NCBI RefSeq assembly: GCF_030269925.1
Contig: NC_085126.1
Coordinates: forward strand, 5,396,501 to 5,460,500
Reading direction: 5' to 3'
Length of the DNA stretch: 64,000 nt
Origin: Bombyx mori
Taxonomy: Eukaryota > Arthropoda > Insecta > Lepidoptera > Bombycidae
Below are positions 12,301-26,199 of this stretch, one piece after another; within the stretch, counting starts at the first letter, position 1; the number at the start of each line of letters is the position of its first letter. The notes under the pieces were generated by a model, which saw only the letters and a program-made list of their open reading frames with translations, was not told the DNA's origin and did no database searches. Made by a program: the position numbers and the translations under genes.

Positions 12301-13410
12301 TAAAAATTTATCAATGAATTTGTAATATGGAAGAATATTCCACAAACTGGAGAGGATTCTCGCTTAAAACCACTTACATTAAAAGTGTTCACCATGATTA
12401 CAAGGAAACTTTCACGATTTTCGAAAAAAAACAAGCCACAAGCTGTATCAGTGCCATTTTAACTTCGTACTACAAACGTAAATAGACGCCATTTTTCTTT
12501 TAATCCATTCATTGCTCTTTTTCGGTGATGCCAACAATTAATCTGGCTTCCCACCAAATTCAATATGAAAACCATCAGAAATCTACGTACCTACCATTAA
12601 ATTTTCCATTAAACAGAGTTCTTATTAATATAGAACAATATTTTTTTGTTAATAAGCTTTATTAATATATGATGTTCTATTAATCTAATCAATATTTCTT
12701 ATATAATTTATTTTAATAAATTTCACCATAACTTTGTACGTTTATTTTGAACCAATTTAATTTTTGACGTTGATGGAAATTCTAAATTCTCGCAACATTT
12801 TCTAGTTAAGTTTAAGTCACATCGTTTAAATAATATGTATTTAGATATATTATTGTCATAAAATGTTTAAAATCCTGTAAAGTGGATTGATTTTAACCTT
12901 TTCGATAATTTTCAACAACGCCCAAGCTACTAAAAAATCCACTAACCACTAAAAGCCATTTTTGATAACTAAGACGGGGGTCCAAATTCCGAGATTTTAT
13001 GGAAAATCCTCTAAGCTAGCAACACTGCTTTTTGCTTGTAAAATGTGCGAGAGGGACACCACCACTTAATAATCATTCTCTTTTCAGACCGTTTTTCCTT
13101 ACATCTTTTGCTATTTAAAAATAAACTTTAAGCCATAGAGATAAAGTATATTTTTAGTTTTTATGTCAAACGAAGTAAGCACTCCAGTTAGAATAGTAAC
13201 TCTATGGCGAAGTGTCAGTCAGTCAGATTAAAATCAGTGTTGTCAGTATAAAGAAAAATAATTACATGAAATTCATATATCGATAATTTTTTTAAATAAC
13301 CGATATTGGATTTATTTCTTAATCTTTTTTTTACGAGTACACATTATATTTTATTTTTTATGTTTTTGTTTTAGTTGTACATATTTAAATAACAATACAA
13401 GTTAAGTTTT
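9335..13410. other. Intergenic DNA, no gene seen
   Basis: AT-rich, with only short open frames (for example at 9389-9725, 11073-11261 and 11985-12209) that lack domains, exon borders or biased codon use. No repeat family from elsewhere in the window could be placed here by eye. Confidence 0.5.
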
Positions 13411-13545
13411 TTTTTATTGCTTAGATGGGTGGACGATCTCACAGCCACCCTGGTGTTAAGTGGTTACTGGAGCCCACAAACATCCACAACGTAAATGCGC
13501 CACCCACCTTGAGATATAAGTTCTAAGGTCTCAAGTATAGTAACA
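13411..13545 (-). mobile_element. Bm1 SINE fragment
   Basis: The plus strand reads the inverted Bm1 3' half: TTGCTTAGATGGGTGGACG, then GTTAAGTGGTTACTGGAGCC, then GCGCCACCCACCTTGAGATA. The element is 5' truncated. Confidence 0.85.
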
Positions 13546-13974
13546 AGTTAAAGTCCAATGGGTATGTCTTTGATGTTATTTTATGTGCTTAAAATCGATT
13601 AAAATCGATTGATTAATGATAATATTTAAAATGATTTATTTATATGTTTTTTTATATACTTAAAATGTTTACTTAATACGTACTTTTTTTCACCTCGAGA
13701 CGTCGAACTGAACAGACGTGTAGTACCGATTATAATTATTATTTTTTAGTTTGAAATCTTTGTGTATTTGACTCAAATTTAATTGGACTAATTTGCGAAG
13801 ATCGGTGCCTCTCGTTTCATCTTTGGTTAATCTACATTTGGAGCGGCGTCCATTTTGGATTGTGTCGGACGTCTCTTTCGATTTTGCTTGAAGTGTGAGA
13901 AGTGCGGTCAGTTTGTGAGTGATAAATTGCTTTGCTTAAACGAAATATTTATTGTTTGAAAAACAAGTGGGCTT

Positions 13975-14065
13975 GAGGACGGATTCGAACCATCGTCCCT
14001 CGGTGGGCGACCTCCGGTCTTACCTGTTGCGCCAAGCGAGCGATGCGCTTGCGCTTTGAACTTTT
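13975..14065 (-). mobile_element. tRNA-like SINE head
   Basis: Read on the minus strand there is an A-box-like tggcgcaacaggta and, about 40 bp on, a perfect B box ggttcgaatcc. The flanks do not form an acceptor stem, so this is a tRNA-derived SINE head and not a tRNA gene. It lies just upstream of the intact LINE and may sit inside its 5' leader. Confidence 0.45.
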
Positions 14066-14173
14066 CAATCTGTACCTGCTTTGTAGTGCATTCATATGAA
14101 TACTCGCTTATGCATCATACCTGTTTTTTTTTACTACTACCGACTTTGTATAGATTAGGATAAAACATTGATT

Positions 14174-15301
14174 ATGCAGTGCCACGGATGTCTTATGGTA
14201 CTAATAGAGTCTAATTGTTTGAAATGCAACAATTGTTCTTCCGAGTATTGCTATAAATGCTTGAATATTACTGTGGAATCTGCCAAGAATCTGAATCCCG
14301 CGCAACTCGCTTCACTGCGTTGCCCATACTGCCTGAATGTAACTCGACGTAAGATCATAAATAAAGACAATACTCCCTGCCGGCCTTCCCTTGTGCAAGA
14401 TTGTTCGCTGGATGAAACCATGAACGCTTCTTTTAGCATTGTTTCTAATGAGACACCCCAACAATCTGACAGTTTTATTCATGGCATTACGAGCTTAAAA
14501 ACTGAACCCGTTACAATGGAAAGCATTAGTAAACTTTTCGATTCCAAATTATCTTTAAATTCAGCTTTTGTCTCAAACCTGCGTTCAGCCCTAAAAAAGG
14601 ATATTGAAGATATAGTGGCTGTCGAAGTAGACCATGCATTGCAGCATTTTAAAAACGAATTAACGGCCACTACTGACTTCATTACTGCTGAGCAAAGGGA
14701 CTTTAAATTGGCTATAGAAGACAAAGAAAAGCGTATTAAGTTTCTGGAAGCAGCACTTCTTAAAACTCAAACTGACCTTTCCAAGCTGCAGAGTCGCACA
14801 GCTACAATAGAAAAAATTTCAAGAGATTTAAATATTGAAATTCATGAAATACCTGAGAGTAGAAATGAAAATGTTTTGGATTTGTTTAAGAGACTGTGTG
14901 AATGTCTACGAGTTGTTATTTCCGATAATGACATTCGCGCCTGCCGCAGAGTAGCCAAGATGAATACTACCTCGGTTCGGCCACGAAATATCTTGGTAAC
15001 GCTGTCTTCGCCGCGACTTCGCGATCAACTACTCTCAGCTGCTACGCGGTTTAATAAATCTTCCACCAATGAAAAATTGAGTACTACTCATCTGGGTATA
15101 AATGGTGAGCGCCGTAGGATTTATTTATGTGAACATCTATCACCAGATGTGAAAGAATTGCACAGCTTGGCCAGAAAATTTTGTTTTGAGAATAAATATA
15201 AGTATGTTTGGGTTCGCTTTGGCCAAATTTATATTCGTAAGGATGAACAATCTCCGGCTTTCCATGTAAAGAATTTAGACTCGTTAAATAAGTTATCTTA
15301 A
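14174..15301 (+). CDS. LINE ORF1 protein (zinc finger, coiled coil, FP-like C terminus)
   Basis: 375 residues from the ATG at 14174 (MQCHGC). The N terminus has paired CX2C motifs (CHGC, CNNC, CYKC, CPYC) like a PHD/zinc-binding module. A helical, charged middle (about residues 140-215, with DKEKRIKFLEAALLK) looks like a coiled coil. The C-terminal third resembles the FP/L1-ORF1 type nucleic-acid chaperone domain found in ORF1 proteins of insect LINEs. It should bind element RNA and build the RNP. It ends 55 bp before ORF2. Family placement of the C-terminal domain is by recall and less certain than the zinc finger. Confidence 0.75.
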   Translation: MQCHGCLMVLIESNCLKCNNCSSEYCYKCLNITVESAKNLNPAQLASLRCPYCLNVTRRKIINKDNTPCRPSLVQDCSLDETMNASFSIVSNETPQQSDSFIHGITSLKTEPVTMESISKLFDSKLSLNSAFVSNLRSALKKDIEDIVAVEVDHALQHFKNELTATTDFITAEQRDFKLAIEDKEKRIKFLEAALLKTQTDLSKLQSRTATIEKISRDLNIEIHEIPESRNENVLDLFKRLCECLRVVISDNDIRACRRVAKMNTTSVRPRNILVTLSSPRLRDQLLSAATRFNKSSTNEKLSTTHLGINGERRRIYLCEHLSPDVKELHSLARKFCFENKYKYVWVRFGQIYIRKDEQSPAFHVKNLDSLNKLS

Positions 15302-15356
15302 GTTAACATAATAAATACTAGACATATATTTCGTTTTCCCTTGTTATATAATAATT

Positions 15357-18248
15357 ATGGTTAGTGTATATTATCAAAATGTTAATGGGATACGTAGTAA
15401 ATTAACTCAGTTTTATATAAATGTACTAAACTCAAATTTTGATATTGTTTGCCTTACGGAAACGAATTTAAATAACAGTGTTTTTGATGGTGAAATAATA
15501 GATGATCGCTATAATGTTTATAGACGAGATCGTGCTGAAACTCACTCTAAAAAACAGGAAGGTGGTGGAGTGCTAATTGCTATTCATAAACGATTTAAAG
15601 TTATTCGTCAGAAACACTGGGATAGCGGTTTTGAAGATATTTGGATTACCGTTATGCACGAAAAAAATTGTGTTCCTAATATTAATATCTGTGTTTGTTA
15701 CTTGCCTCCTGACATGAATTATAGTGATATAGATTATTTTTATTCACACTGCCAAAACATTATTTTAAACGAAGTTCCTGATGATTACTTTTTATTAGTT
15801 GGAGACTTTAATACTCCTAACATACAATGGCCATCATTAACTTCTTCATATTTCTATCGAACTACTTTAACACATATTCCAAATAAAAAGTCTGATAGTT
15901 TAATAGAACTCGTAACTACTTGTGGTCTTAAGCAAGCTAATATGATTTTAAACACAAATAAGCGTATTCTTGATCTTGTGCTTTCTAATTTGGAGACTGT
16001 TACTGTTAATGAAACAACCGAATTAAGTCTACTAGACAGATATCACCCCTCAATATTGATAAATATTCCTCAGTATAGCTTATCTAAATCTCTAAAACAA
16101 AATCCCCGCAAAAGATTAAATTTCTTCAAGTGCGACTTAAATAAAGTTAAGTATGAATTAAATTTAACAGACTGGTCTGAAATTCTAAATCATGATGATG
16201 TTAATGTATGTTGTGAAATCTTTTACAGTACATTGTTTGCAATAATCAATAAATATACCCCGGTTACTAATGTTAAACACCATAGATATCCAATCTGGTA
16301 TAACAAGTCTTTAATCAAGTGCAATGAAGAGAAAAATAAGTATCACAAATTATTTAAAAAATTTAAAAATCCACGCGATTATGACGTATTCTCACTTCTC
16401 AGGAAAAGATGTAAGAGATTAGCTGTTGATTGTTACAATAACTATGTATCTTCTATTGAAAACTCACTTAATAAAAATATTAAAATCTTTTGGAGTTACG
16501 TTAACAATAGAAGAGTTTATGGATCTAACACATCTCTTCCACAGGCCATGAAGTTCGGTGAAACGATTGCAACTAGCGGATTGAGAATAAGTGAGCTTTT
16601 CTCACAATATTTTAGCTCTGTTTATGAGAAAGACACAACTGCCAACTTTTCTTATACTTTCGATGAGCACATGTACTTTAAGGATCGCATAAGTAATACG
16701 TTATCTTCTATTGTACTTGATGAGGGCGAGGTTTTTCTCAAACTTAAGCTACTTAATATTAGTAAGGGTGCTGGACCTGATCGAATACCCCCCTACTTTG
16801 TTAGGAGTTGTAGAAATGAGTTAGTTTCTCCTTTATGTAAACTTTTTAACAAATCCCTTGCTAGTGGTGTTTTCCCTAATCTATGGAAAACCGCATATAT
16901 CATACCCATTCATAAAAGTGGTGATAAATCGAGATGTGAGAATTATAGACCTATAAGCATATTATCATGTTTTGCCAAAATATTTGAATCTTCAGTTTAC
17001 ATGTATCTTTATAATCATTTTAAACCTCTAATCTCTGAAAAGCAGCACGGGTTCTTAAAAAACAAGTCTACTATAAGCAACTTATTAGTATATAAGGATT
17101 TTCTTTGTAAATCTTTTGCTGCTGGAGGCCAGACTGATTCTGTCTATACAGACTTTTCCAAGGCTTTCGATAAAGTCAATCACCGTATTCTACTTCATAA
17201 ACTAGTCTCGTACGGCATACACGGTAACTTATTTCGTTGGATCTCTTCTTACCTCAACAAGAGAAGTCAGTTGGTGGCCTTGAAGGGCTTTCTCTCGTCC
17301 CCTGTCACAGTAACATCGGGCGTACCGCAGGGCTCTAATCTCGGACCCTTGCTTTTTAATATATTTGTAAACGACTTAACTGAATATTTAGTTTGTAATC
17401 ATTTATTATATGCGGATGACTTAAAAATATTTCACAATATTTCAAGTCCAGCTGACTGCTCCCTTTTGCAGCAAGACTTAGATACATTAGTTAAATGGTG
17501 TAATTCTAATCATATGTTTTTAAATAGTAGCAAATGTTTTGTTATTTCATTTACAAATAAACGAAATAAAATCATTAATAATTATTTTTTGAACAATAGT
17601 GTCTTAAATAGGTCCGTTGTCGCTAAAGATTTAGGTATTATCTTTGATGAGAAACTTTCATTCCGTTCACATTATCAATATATAACTTCTAAAGCTAATC
17701 AACTTTTAGGTTTCGTTCTCAGATCAAGCAAAGACTTCAAGAATCCTCATTCGGTATTATACTTATTTTTTTCACTTGTGAGAAGTCTCTTGGAATATGC
17801 TACACCAATATGGTCTCCGTATTATAAAGTTCATATAGATGATATTGAAAGAGTGCAGAAAAAATGTCTTAGGATATTAGCTTACCGTTTGAAACCAGGT
17901 CGAAATAATCTTAATTATGAATATAGACTAACCCAATTCAAAATTGAATCTTTATCTCTTCGTCGTAAATACTTTGACTTAGTCTATTTGTACAAAATCA
18001 TACATTATATAATAAATTCAAGTGATTTAATTTCGAAAATATCTTTTAATACCAGATATACTGCGCGTAGATCACATTGCACTAATCTTTTTGCACTTGA
18101 AGTTCACAAAAATAACATCTCATACTTTAATCCCATTGTTAGAATGGCACGACATTATAATGAGTTGGCAAGTGACAACACTGATCTTGATATATTTGAG
18201 AGTAATTTTTATAAATATTGTAAATTAGTTAAACATATTCTCAAATAA
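15357..18248 (+). CDS. LINE ORF2: endonuclease and reverse transcriptase
   Basis: 963 residues, uninterrupted. The N terminus is an apurinic-type endonuclease (YYQNVNGIRSK, CLTETNL, LLVGDFNTPNIQW). The reverse transcriptase follows, with KGAGPDRIPPYF, WKTAYIIPIHKSGDKSRCEN, VYTDFSKAFDKVNH, TSGVPQGSNLGPLLF and the catalytic LLYADDLKIF. A thumb and C-terminal region with RVQKKCLRILAYR closes it. The enzyme nicks target DNA and copies the RNA in place. All catalytic blocks look intact. The start codon directly precedes the endonuclease domain, as usual for the group. Confidence 0.93.
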   Translation: MVSVYYQNVNGIRSKLTQFYINVLNSNFDIVCLTETNLNNSVFDGEIIDDRYNVYRRDRAETHSKKQEGGGVLIAIHKRFKVIRQKHWDSGFEDIWITVMHEKNCVPNINICVCYLPPDMNYSDIDYFYSHCQNIILNEVPDDYFLLVGDFNTPNIQWPSLTSSYFYRTTLTHIPNKKSDSLIELVTTCGLKQANMILNTNKRILDLVLSNLETVTVNETTELSLLDRYHPSILINIPQYSLSKSLKQNPRKRLNFFKCDLNKVKYELNLTDWSEILNHDDVNVCCEIFYSTLFAIINKYTPVTNVKHHRYPIWYNKSLIKCNEEKNKYHKLFKKFKNPRDYDVFSLLRKRCKRLAVDCYNNYVSSIENSLNKNIKIFWSYVNNRRVYGSNTSLPQAMKFGETIATSGLRISELFSQYFSSVYEKDTTANFSYTFDEHMYFKDRISNTLSSIVLDEGEVFLKLKLLNISKGAGPDRIPPYFVRSCRNELVSPLCKLFNKSLASGVFPNLWKTAYIIPIHKSGDKSRCENYRPISILSCFAKIFESSVYMYLYNHFKPLISEKQHGFLKNKSTISNLLVYKDFLCKSFAAGGQTDSVYTDFSKAFDKVNHRILLHKLVSYGIHGNLFRWISSYLNKRSQLVALKGFLSSPVTVTSGVPQGSNLGPLLFNIFVNDLTEYLVCNHLLYADDLKIFHNISSPADCSLLQQDLDTLVKWCNSNHMFLNSSKCFVISFTNKRNKIINNYFLNNSVLNRSVVAKDLGIIFDEKLSFRSHYQYITSKANQLLGFVLRSSKDFKNPHSVLYLFFSLVRSLLEYATPIWSPYYKVHIDDIERVQKKCLRILAYRLKPGRNNLNYEYRLTQFKIESLSLRRKYFDLVYLYKIIHYIINSSDLISKISFNTRYTARRSHCTNLFALEVHKNNISYFNPIVRMARHYNELASDNTDLDIFESNFYKYCKLVKHILK

Positions 18249-18305
18249 TTAATATTGTCCAGTTAATAATACATTAGATCTAATTTAATCAGATAGTAAC
18301 TTACA

Positions 18306-18372
18306 TATGTGTGTGAGTGTGGGTGCGTGCAGCTGTGTGTGTGTGTGTGTGTGTGTGTGTGAGTGTGAGCGT
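18306..18372. repeat. (GT)n microsatellite in LINE 3' UTR
   Basis: A run of GT dinucleotides flanked by imperfect GT-rich sequence. Confidence 0.85.
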
Positions 18373-18546
18373 ATGTGAGTATGTATACATCGTATTTAGG
18401 CATCTGTTCAGTTGTAAAAATTTTTCTGTATGCACCTGTTTTGAATTGCAATCCAGATTGTTATGTTAAACATTTAAACTTATAATTTTAGTGGTTGTAA
18501 TTTGTTTTGTGCATCAATAAAAAGAAAAAAAAAAAAAAAAAAAAAA

Positions 18547-19415
18547 GGTTTTGAAGTTGGCAATATTTTTCCCACAAAAATAAAATTCTTGTTTTTTTCA
18601 ATAGAGTTACTTTTTTTAAACTACTTATTGTAAACTGTAGTGGCGCTTATTTGGAAGAAAGTAAATGCATATTTATTTATGACAAAATTAATGCACTAAG
18701 TATTTTTTCTCTAATCTATTGTCCGCTTTGGGCCTGAAATGGGCCGTCCCCTTTGACACCAAATTTTTTTTTTACCTAATGCTCTAATACAATTTCTGTT
18801 CATGCTTGTTACAAAATGTAACGGGCTCTGTGTATGTATGATACTATGAACGCTACCTATCATTACAGTTGAAACATTTATTCATTCTTACAAAATGAGT
18901 GACCTTCAAGGGACAAATTAGTTCGTGTTTTATACATCAAACAAAAACTTTTTTAGTTAAAAATTTATCAATGTCAATGTATTGACCGCGATACCGCAAT
19001 AATTACTAGTACTACTATTAATAAGTGGGTTACAGGAGACACGCACCTTACAATAAGTAAATATTTTGAAATTTGAATCCGAAGTGAATAGTCGGCAACA
19101 TTACGTTGTTAAGCGAAATTTTGAGCTGGCTGGCGCGGCGACGCCAAATCATCGGTATAGTAAAAGCCAATATACAGCGCTACGTATACACACCCTCTGG
19201 CGGCACCGCTCGGCACTGCGATATGCTTTTTCAAACGTTTCTGAGGCAATTTGGTGACCATCTCAAAAATTGATATAGTAACCATAACTCCATCTACAGT
19301 TGATTGGTGTAAAAAATATTGAGAAATAAAGTGGCGACCGCATATTGGTCGCCAAATGTCGGTGGTCGCCACTTTAAATGTATTTTTGTGTTCATTGGAT
19401 GCCAAAAGTGTTACA

Positions 19416-19482
<67 letters not shown>

Positions 19483-20307
19483 TGTTATTCGGCCTGCCTA
19501 TTTGTCATTTTCATTTTTGACAATTAACATGTATGAATTTTTAGCTCACGATTGTGGCATAAGCTTGGTTGTGTCCGGAAATGCTGATAGTTTCTGAAAA
19601 AATCTGGAACGGAATGCCTTCAGAAATAAAATTCCGCTATGATATCTAAATAATAGACTGAGTGTTAATTTATTGCGATAGTATCAGAACAATATTGACC
19701 GCCCTGAATGACACTATCACTGGTATAGCCTGTACCTCTTATTCGTTGTATACGGATAGTGTGGTATTAGCTACAAAAAAGGTGAACTCATTTTTTACAT
19801 TAACATGGGTTTGTTATTATTTCGCATTCGATGAAAGTCTAAATCTATTTCATGTATTTCTTTCTTTCATACTATACTTCTTTTCTATGCCATACTTTGC
19901 CACAGTCAACTTTAGACAGGTATTTTATTATGTATTTTTTTTAGGTATTTAGGTAGTTTTATTATAGGCTTTGGATAGATAGGTAGGTATTAAGGTCGGT
20001 TGATGAGTCAAATCAAAAACCCTTCTACGTGTCTATTAAGGAGATGCCTACGTAAAACCCACTCATTCAGATTATCAACAATTTTATTCTCAACATTCAC
20101 GATTCATGAACGAATAAGTGTGTTAACTTCATCTGTGGTTCAAACATCTAGATAAGGTGAATAGGTAGGTAAGTAGGTAGGTAGGTAATAAATCACTGAA
20201 GTAGGAAACCTATGGAAATGAAACGTCAACAAAAATTCGTGCCACTGTGACGTCATCTGGCCACAAAACATGGCGGTTTTAGTGCTGCCCAGAAGATTTT
20301 AATGTTA
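18547..20307. other. Intergenic DNA with (TA)n tract
   Basis: No gene seen. Contains a long (TA)n tract at about 19419-19479 and a short GGTA-rich stretch near 20160-20190. A pair of inverted gtggcgacc segments lies at about 19332-19374. Confidence 0.5.
19419..19479. repeat. (TA)n microsatellite
   Basis: About thirty TA dinucleotides without interruption. Confidence 0.95.
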
Positions 20308-20311
20308 GTAG

Positions 20312-20926
20312 TGAGGGAGTTCATATAGAGTCCCATCTTTCTTTCGCCGTAAAGTCGTGTTTTATGTAATTAACATCACAGTTGAAACAATATAAATTTT
20401 ATTGATTATTGATGTAGCGGCATAAACAATTCTAGCTAATTATATTATATTAGTTATTTAACACATTATAAAATATTTTTTATGTTTTTAAATATTTGGC
20501 GGTAAAAAGGTCCCGTGTCACAGACTATATTCTGTTTCCCACATCTCGTGCGTTCCGGCTTACGCATCATAAAAAGGTGCGTACTTAAACGCCACACCAC
20601 CCCCCTACGGAGAAGGAGAATCCGCAGAAAAAGAGAAAAATGATCATAGGTCGAAAGGTTTGGAGAAGTGGACTCTGCGACTTGATCAGGTGGTATATTG
20701 AGGTGAAGGCCGAAGGCACGAGTGAACATGAGGGGACATAAGTAGCATCCGGTTGCGCTGGTTGAGGCACAGAAACCCGCGGTGCTGGTGCCGGAACGAG
20801 ATCTACTAAAGAATGCTCGACGAAAGCTGGCTTAATTCTGTCAACACTGACCGTCACCTGTTTCCCTTTTACATCTCGTGCGTTCCGGCTTACGCATCAT
20901 AAAATGGTGCGTACTTAAACGCCACA
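20312..20926 (-). mobile_element. Internally deleted LTR retrotransposon (gypsy-like)
   Basis: The 3' LTR is 20312-20596 (285 bp, TG...CA on the element strand). The first 56 bp of a second LTR lie at 20871-20926 with one mismatch to 20541-20596. Between them is only the last part of a pol frame (minus strand, residues VSVDRIKPAFVEH onward, typical of the integrase tail of gypsy-type elements) and a G-rich purine tract just before the 3' LTR. The 4-bp direct repeat GTAG flanks the whole unit at 20308-20311 and 20927-20930. The deletion joint lies where LTR and pol both contain ctgtttccc. Non-functional. Confidence 0.85.
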
Positions 20927-20930
20927 GTAG

Positions 20931-22552
20931 GTTTTATCGATAATCGTTTTTGGCTCATTTTATTTGAGATATTGTTGAGTATGAATTATTTGCAGAATTT
21001 ATACTTTTATAGGAAGTAAGTATATTGTTATGTGTAAAGATGGTGTGATTTAGATATTATGTAAAATCTAAGAAGAGTTCGTGCTTCAATTTTGCCAAGT
21101 AAACGATATGACGATTTTTAAAATTTGCTACACTGATTTGATAAAGTTGACGTTTGCCGCAAAACATAAAGATATGGCGTAGTACAGTGCCATCTGCCCA
21201 TTTCTATATAGGTATATGTAATAAATTTATGTACGGATTTTAGGTAGATAAAATGTCTAATGTCAAATCTGACATGTCAAGACCATAGATAATAAGATAA
21301 TATATATATATTTAAAGACTTTTTGGCGGGAACACGAGGAGCGAAGTTCCGTGAATTGTTTTACTTTGTCTATTTAGTGTTTCGTCGGGTCTAAAGATGT
21401 AATAACGGTGATTTATTAACTGTTGAATATCTGTGAAATGTACAAATGTGGTAAAATGAAACAAAGCCACTGAACGTAGCTTATCGGGATCCTCCACAAA
21501 GCCCACTGAAAAAGTCTCAATAAATAACCACCATTTTACTGAGATTATATTTCATCCCATATCATCTTATCTCATTTCATCTCAGTTGATTCATGTCTCA
21601 AATTAATTAACTTCATTTCGCTCCATATCATTTTTCATGAAAGAGAATAGAATAACAAAGTATGGTGTGATACTTTCGCGTTTCCATTTGGTATAACGGA
21701 ACTACTACTGGTACTATCAAATCTGACAGCCCGACTTTTAGTTCTGTCAAAATTCGATTCTGCTGGGTTGTTAACCTACAAAAATCAAAATTGTTCCTTT
21801 CAATATTCAGTAATATTTACTGATTATAGTATTTTCATCTTTATAGTATAAGGCTACTAATACTTCTTACCTACCTACATAAACAACTCCATATTAGCCT
21901 AAGGTATGTTTCATTCGTTGTGATAGAGATTAAATTTAAAACCTTGACACTTTAAGGCATACCTAATGCCTAAATAATTTGCCATTCAGATGGTTAAACA
22001 TTTACAAACAGATGTAAATTCATAAATTGTTTTTCATTTATTTTTCATTATTGTTCGAATTAATTCTAATATATTCTGAGCTATTTTTACTGTCATGTTT
22101 TTTTCTTCCTTCGTTTTTCTTAGTTTTCGAGACTAACCTTGCCTTTGCTTGAATATGAGTTTAGTCATGTTTTAGACGTTTTAAGTCCGCTTTTTTGTAT
22201 TCATGCGTTTCTTGATTTGAAATTAATTCCAATATGCTGTTTATTTCTGTGAATGTGTGCCTCTAATTAAAAGACTATACATTCTAAAAGCTTTTTATTA
22301 GTTTTATCTTTAGCAACATTTCTATATTGTATATCCTTTGTTGGAATACCTTAATTACATTAATACAAATTGTACTCTAAATAGCCATAGACATAAGTTT
22401 TTGTTTAATTGATCATCTTAATATAAAATTTATAATTATTCACAACAAACTAACAGCTTTTGTATCCTCTCTATTGATGACATGCAGGGCAACCACAAGC
22501 TGTTCATGACCTATTAATATACTTAATGTTAAACAATAAGTTTAGTAAGCTT
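20931..22552. other. Intergenic DNA upstream of Elongin C
   Basis: AT-rich with no coding gene seen. It must contain the promoter and non-coding first exon(s) of Elongin C, because the ATG exon has an acceptor in front of it, but I cannot place them. A truncated retroposon copy lies at 21309-21650. Confidence 0.4.
21309..21650 (+). mobile_element. Truncated copy of a GGCGGGAA retroposon family
   Basis: Begins actttttggcgggaacacga and matches, with scattered differences, 51362-51710 and the inverse of 56337-57192. It shares the blocks gggatcctcc and ttttactgagattatat. It ends after the tcatttttcatgaaa block and lacks the family 3' end. Confidence 0.75.
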
Positions 22553-22893
22553 AGTGAAATACATACTTAACAAATGCTCACTATTGACTTCCATGGTGAA
22601 GGAATAACGTTGTGTAATAAAAATCAAACCCGCAAAATTATAATTTGCACAGTTACTGATGGTAAAACCTCTGGTGAGTCCGCAAGGGGAGGTACCACCG
22701 CCCTGCCTAGTTCTGCCGTGAAGTAGTAATGCGTTTCGGTTTGAAGAGTGATACAGACGTTGTAACTAGAGACCTTAGAACTCATATCTAAAGATGGGTA
22801 GCGGCATTTACATTGTAGATGTCTATGGGCTCCGATAACCACTTAACACCAGGTGGGCTGTGAGCTCGTTCACTCACCTCTGTAATAAAAAAA
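22553..22893 (+). mobile_element. Bm1 SINE, 5' truncated
   Basis: Starts at the internal tgaaatacatacttaac block of Bm1 and runs through tctgccgtgaagtagtaatg to the terminal gtgagctcgttcactcacct and an A tail. It ends 43 bp before the Elongin C coding exon acceptor. Confidence 0.9.
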
Positions 22894-22956
22894 CCATGAT
22901 ATGCAGATATAATCTAAGAAATTTATTTTCTACAGCAAGAAATCCCTCAGTGGAAA

Positions 22957-25998
<3,042 letters not shown>

Positions 25999-26192
25999 AC
26001 GATGAATTCTAACAACGACATTGCCTCAATGCAATGAGAGATAAACCACAGATATGTCACACGATGAATTGGTAATGTAAATAGGTCTAGAGTTTAAACG
26101 GTAAATATAAATTTTGCTCTCAAATACTATTGTATTGTATTACGTGATGATTTGTTTTGTGAATGTGATCTAGATTTGTTAGTAAAGATATA

Positions 26193-26198
26193 AATAAA
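26193..26198 (+). promoter_or_regulatory. Poly(A) signal of Elongin C
   Basis: AATAAA, about 195 bp after the stop codon, the first canonical hexamer in the 3' UTR. Confidence 0.7.
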
Positions 26199-26199
26199 A

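Larger units (their letters stand above)
14174..18546 (+). mobile_element. Intact two-ORF non-LTR retrotransposon (jockey/CR1 superfamily)
   Basis: Both coding frames are open (ORF1 14174-15301, ORF2 15357-18248). They are followed by a 3' UTR with a (GT)n tract, AATAAA at 18516 and a pure A tail to 18546. The exact 5' end is not visible; GC-richer sequence at 13790-13930 could be the 5' UTR. Absence of any stop or frameshift in about 4 kb implies a young insertion. No target duplication could be confirmed because the 5' border is unknown. Confidence 0.85.
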
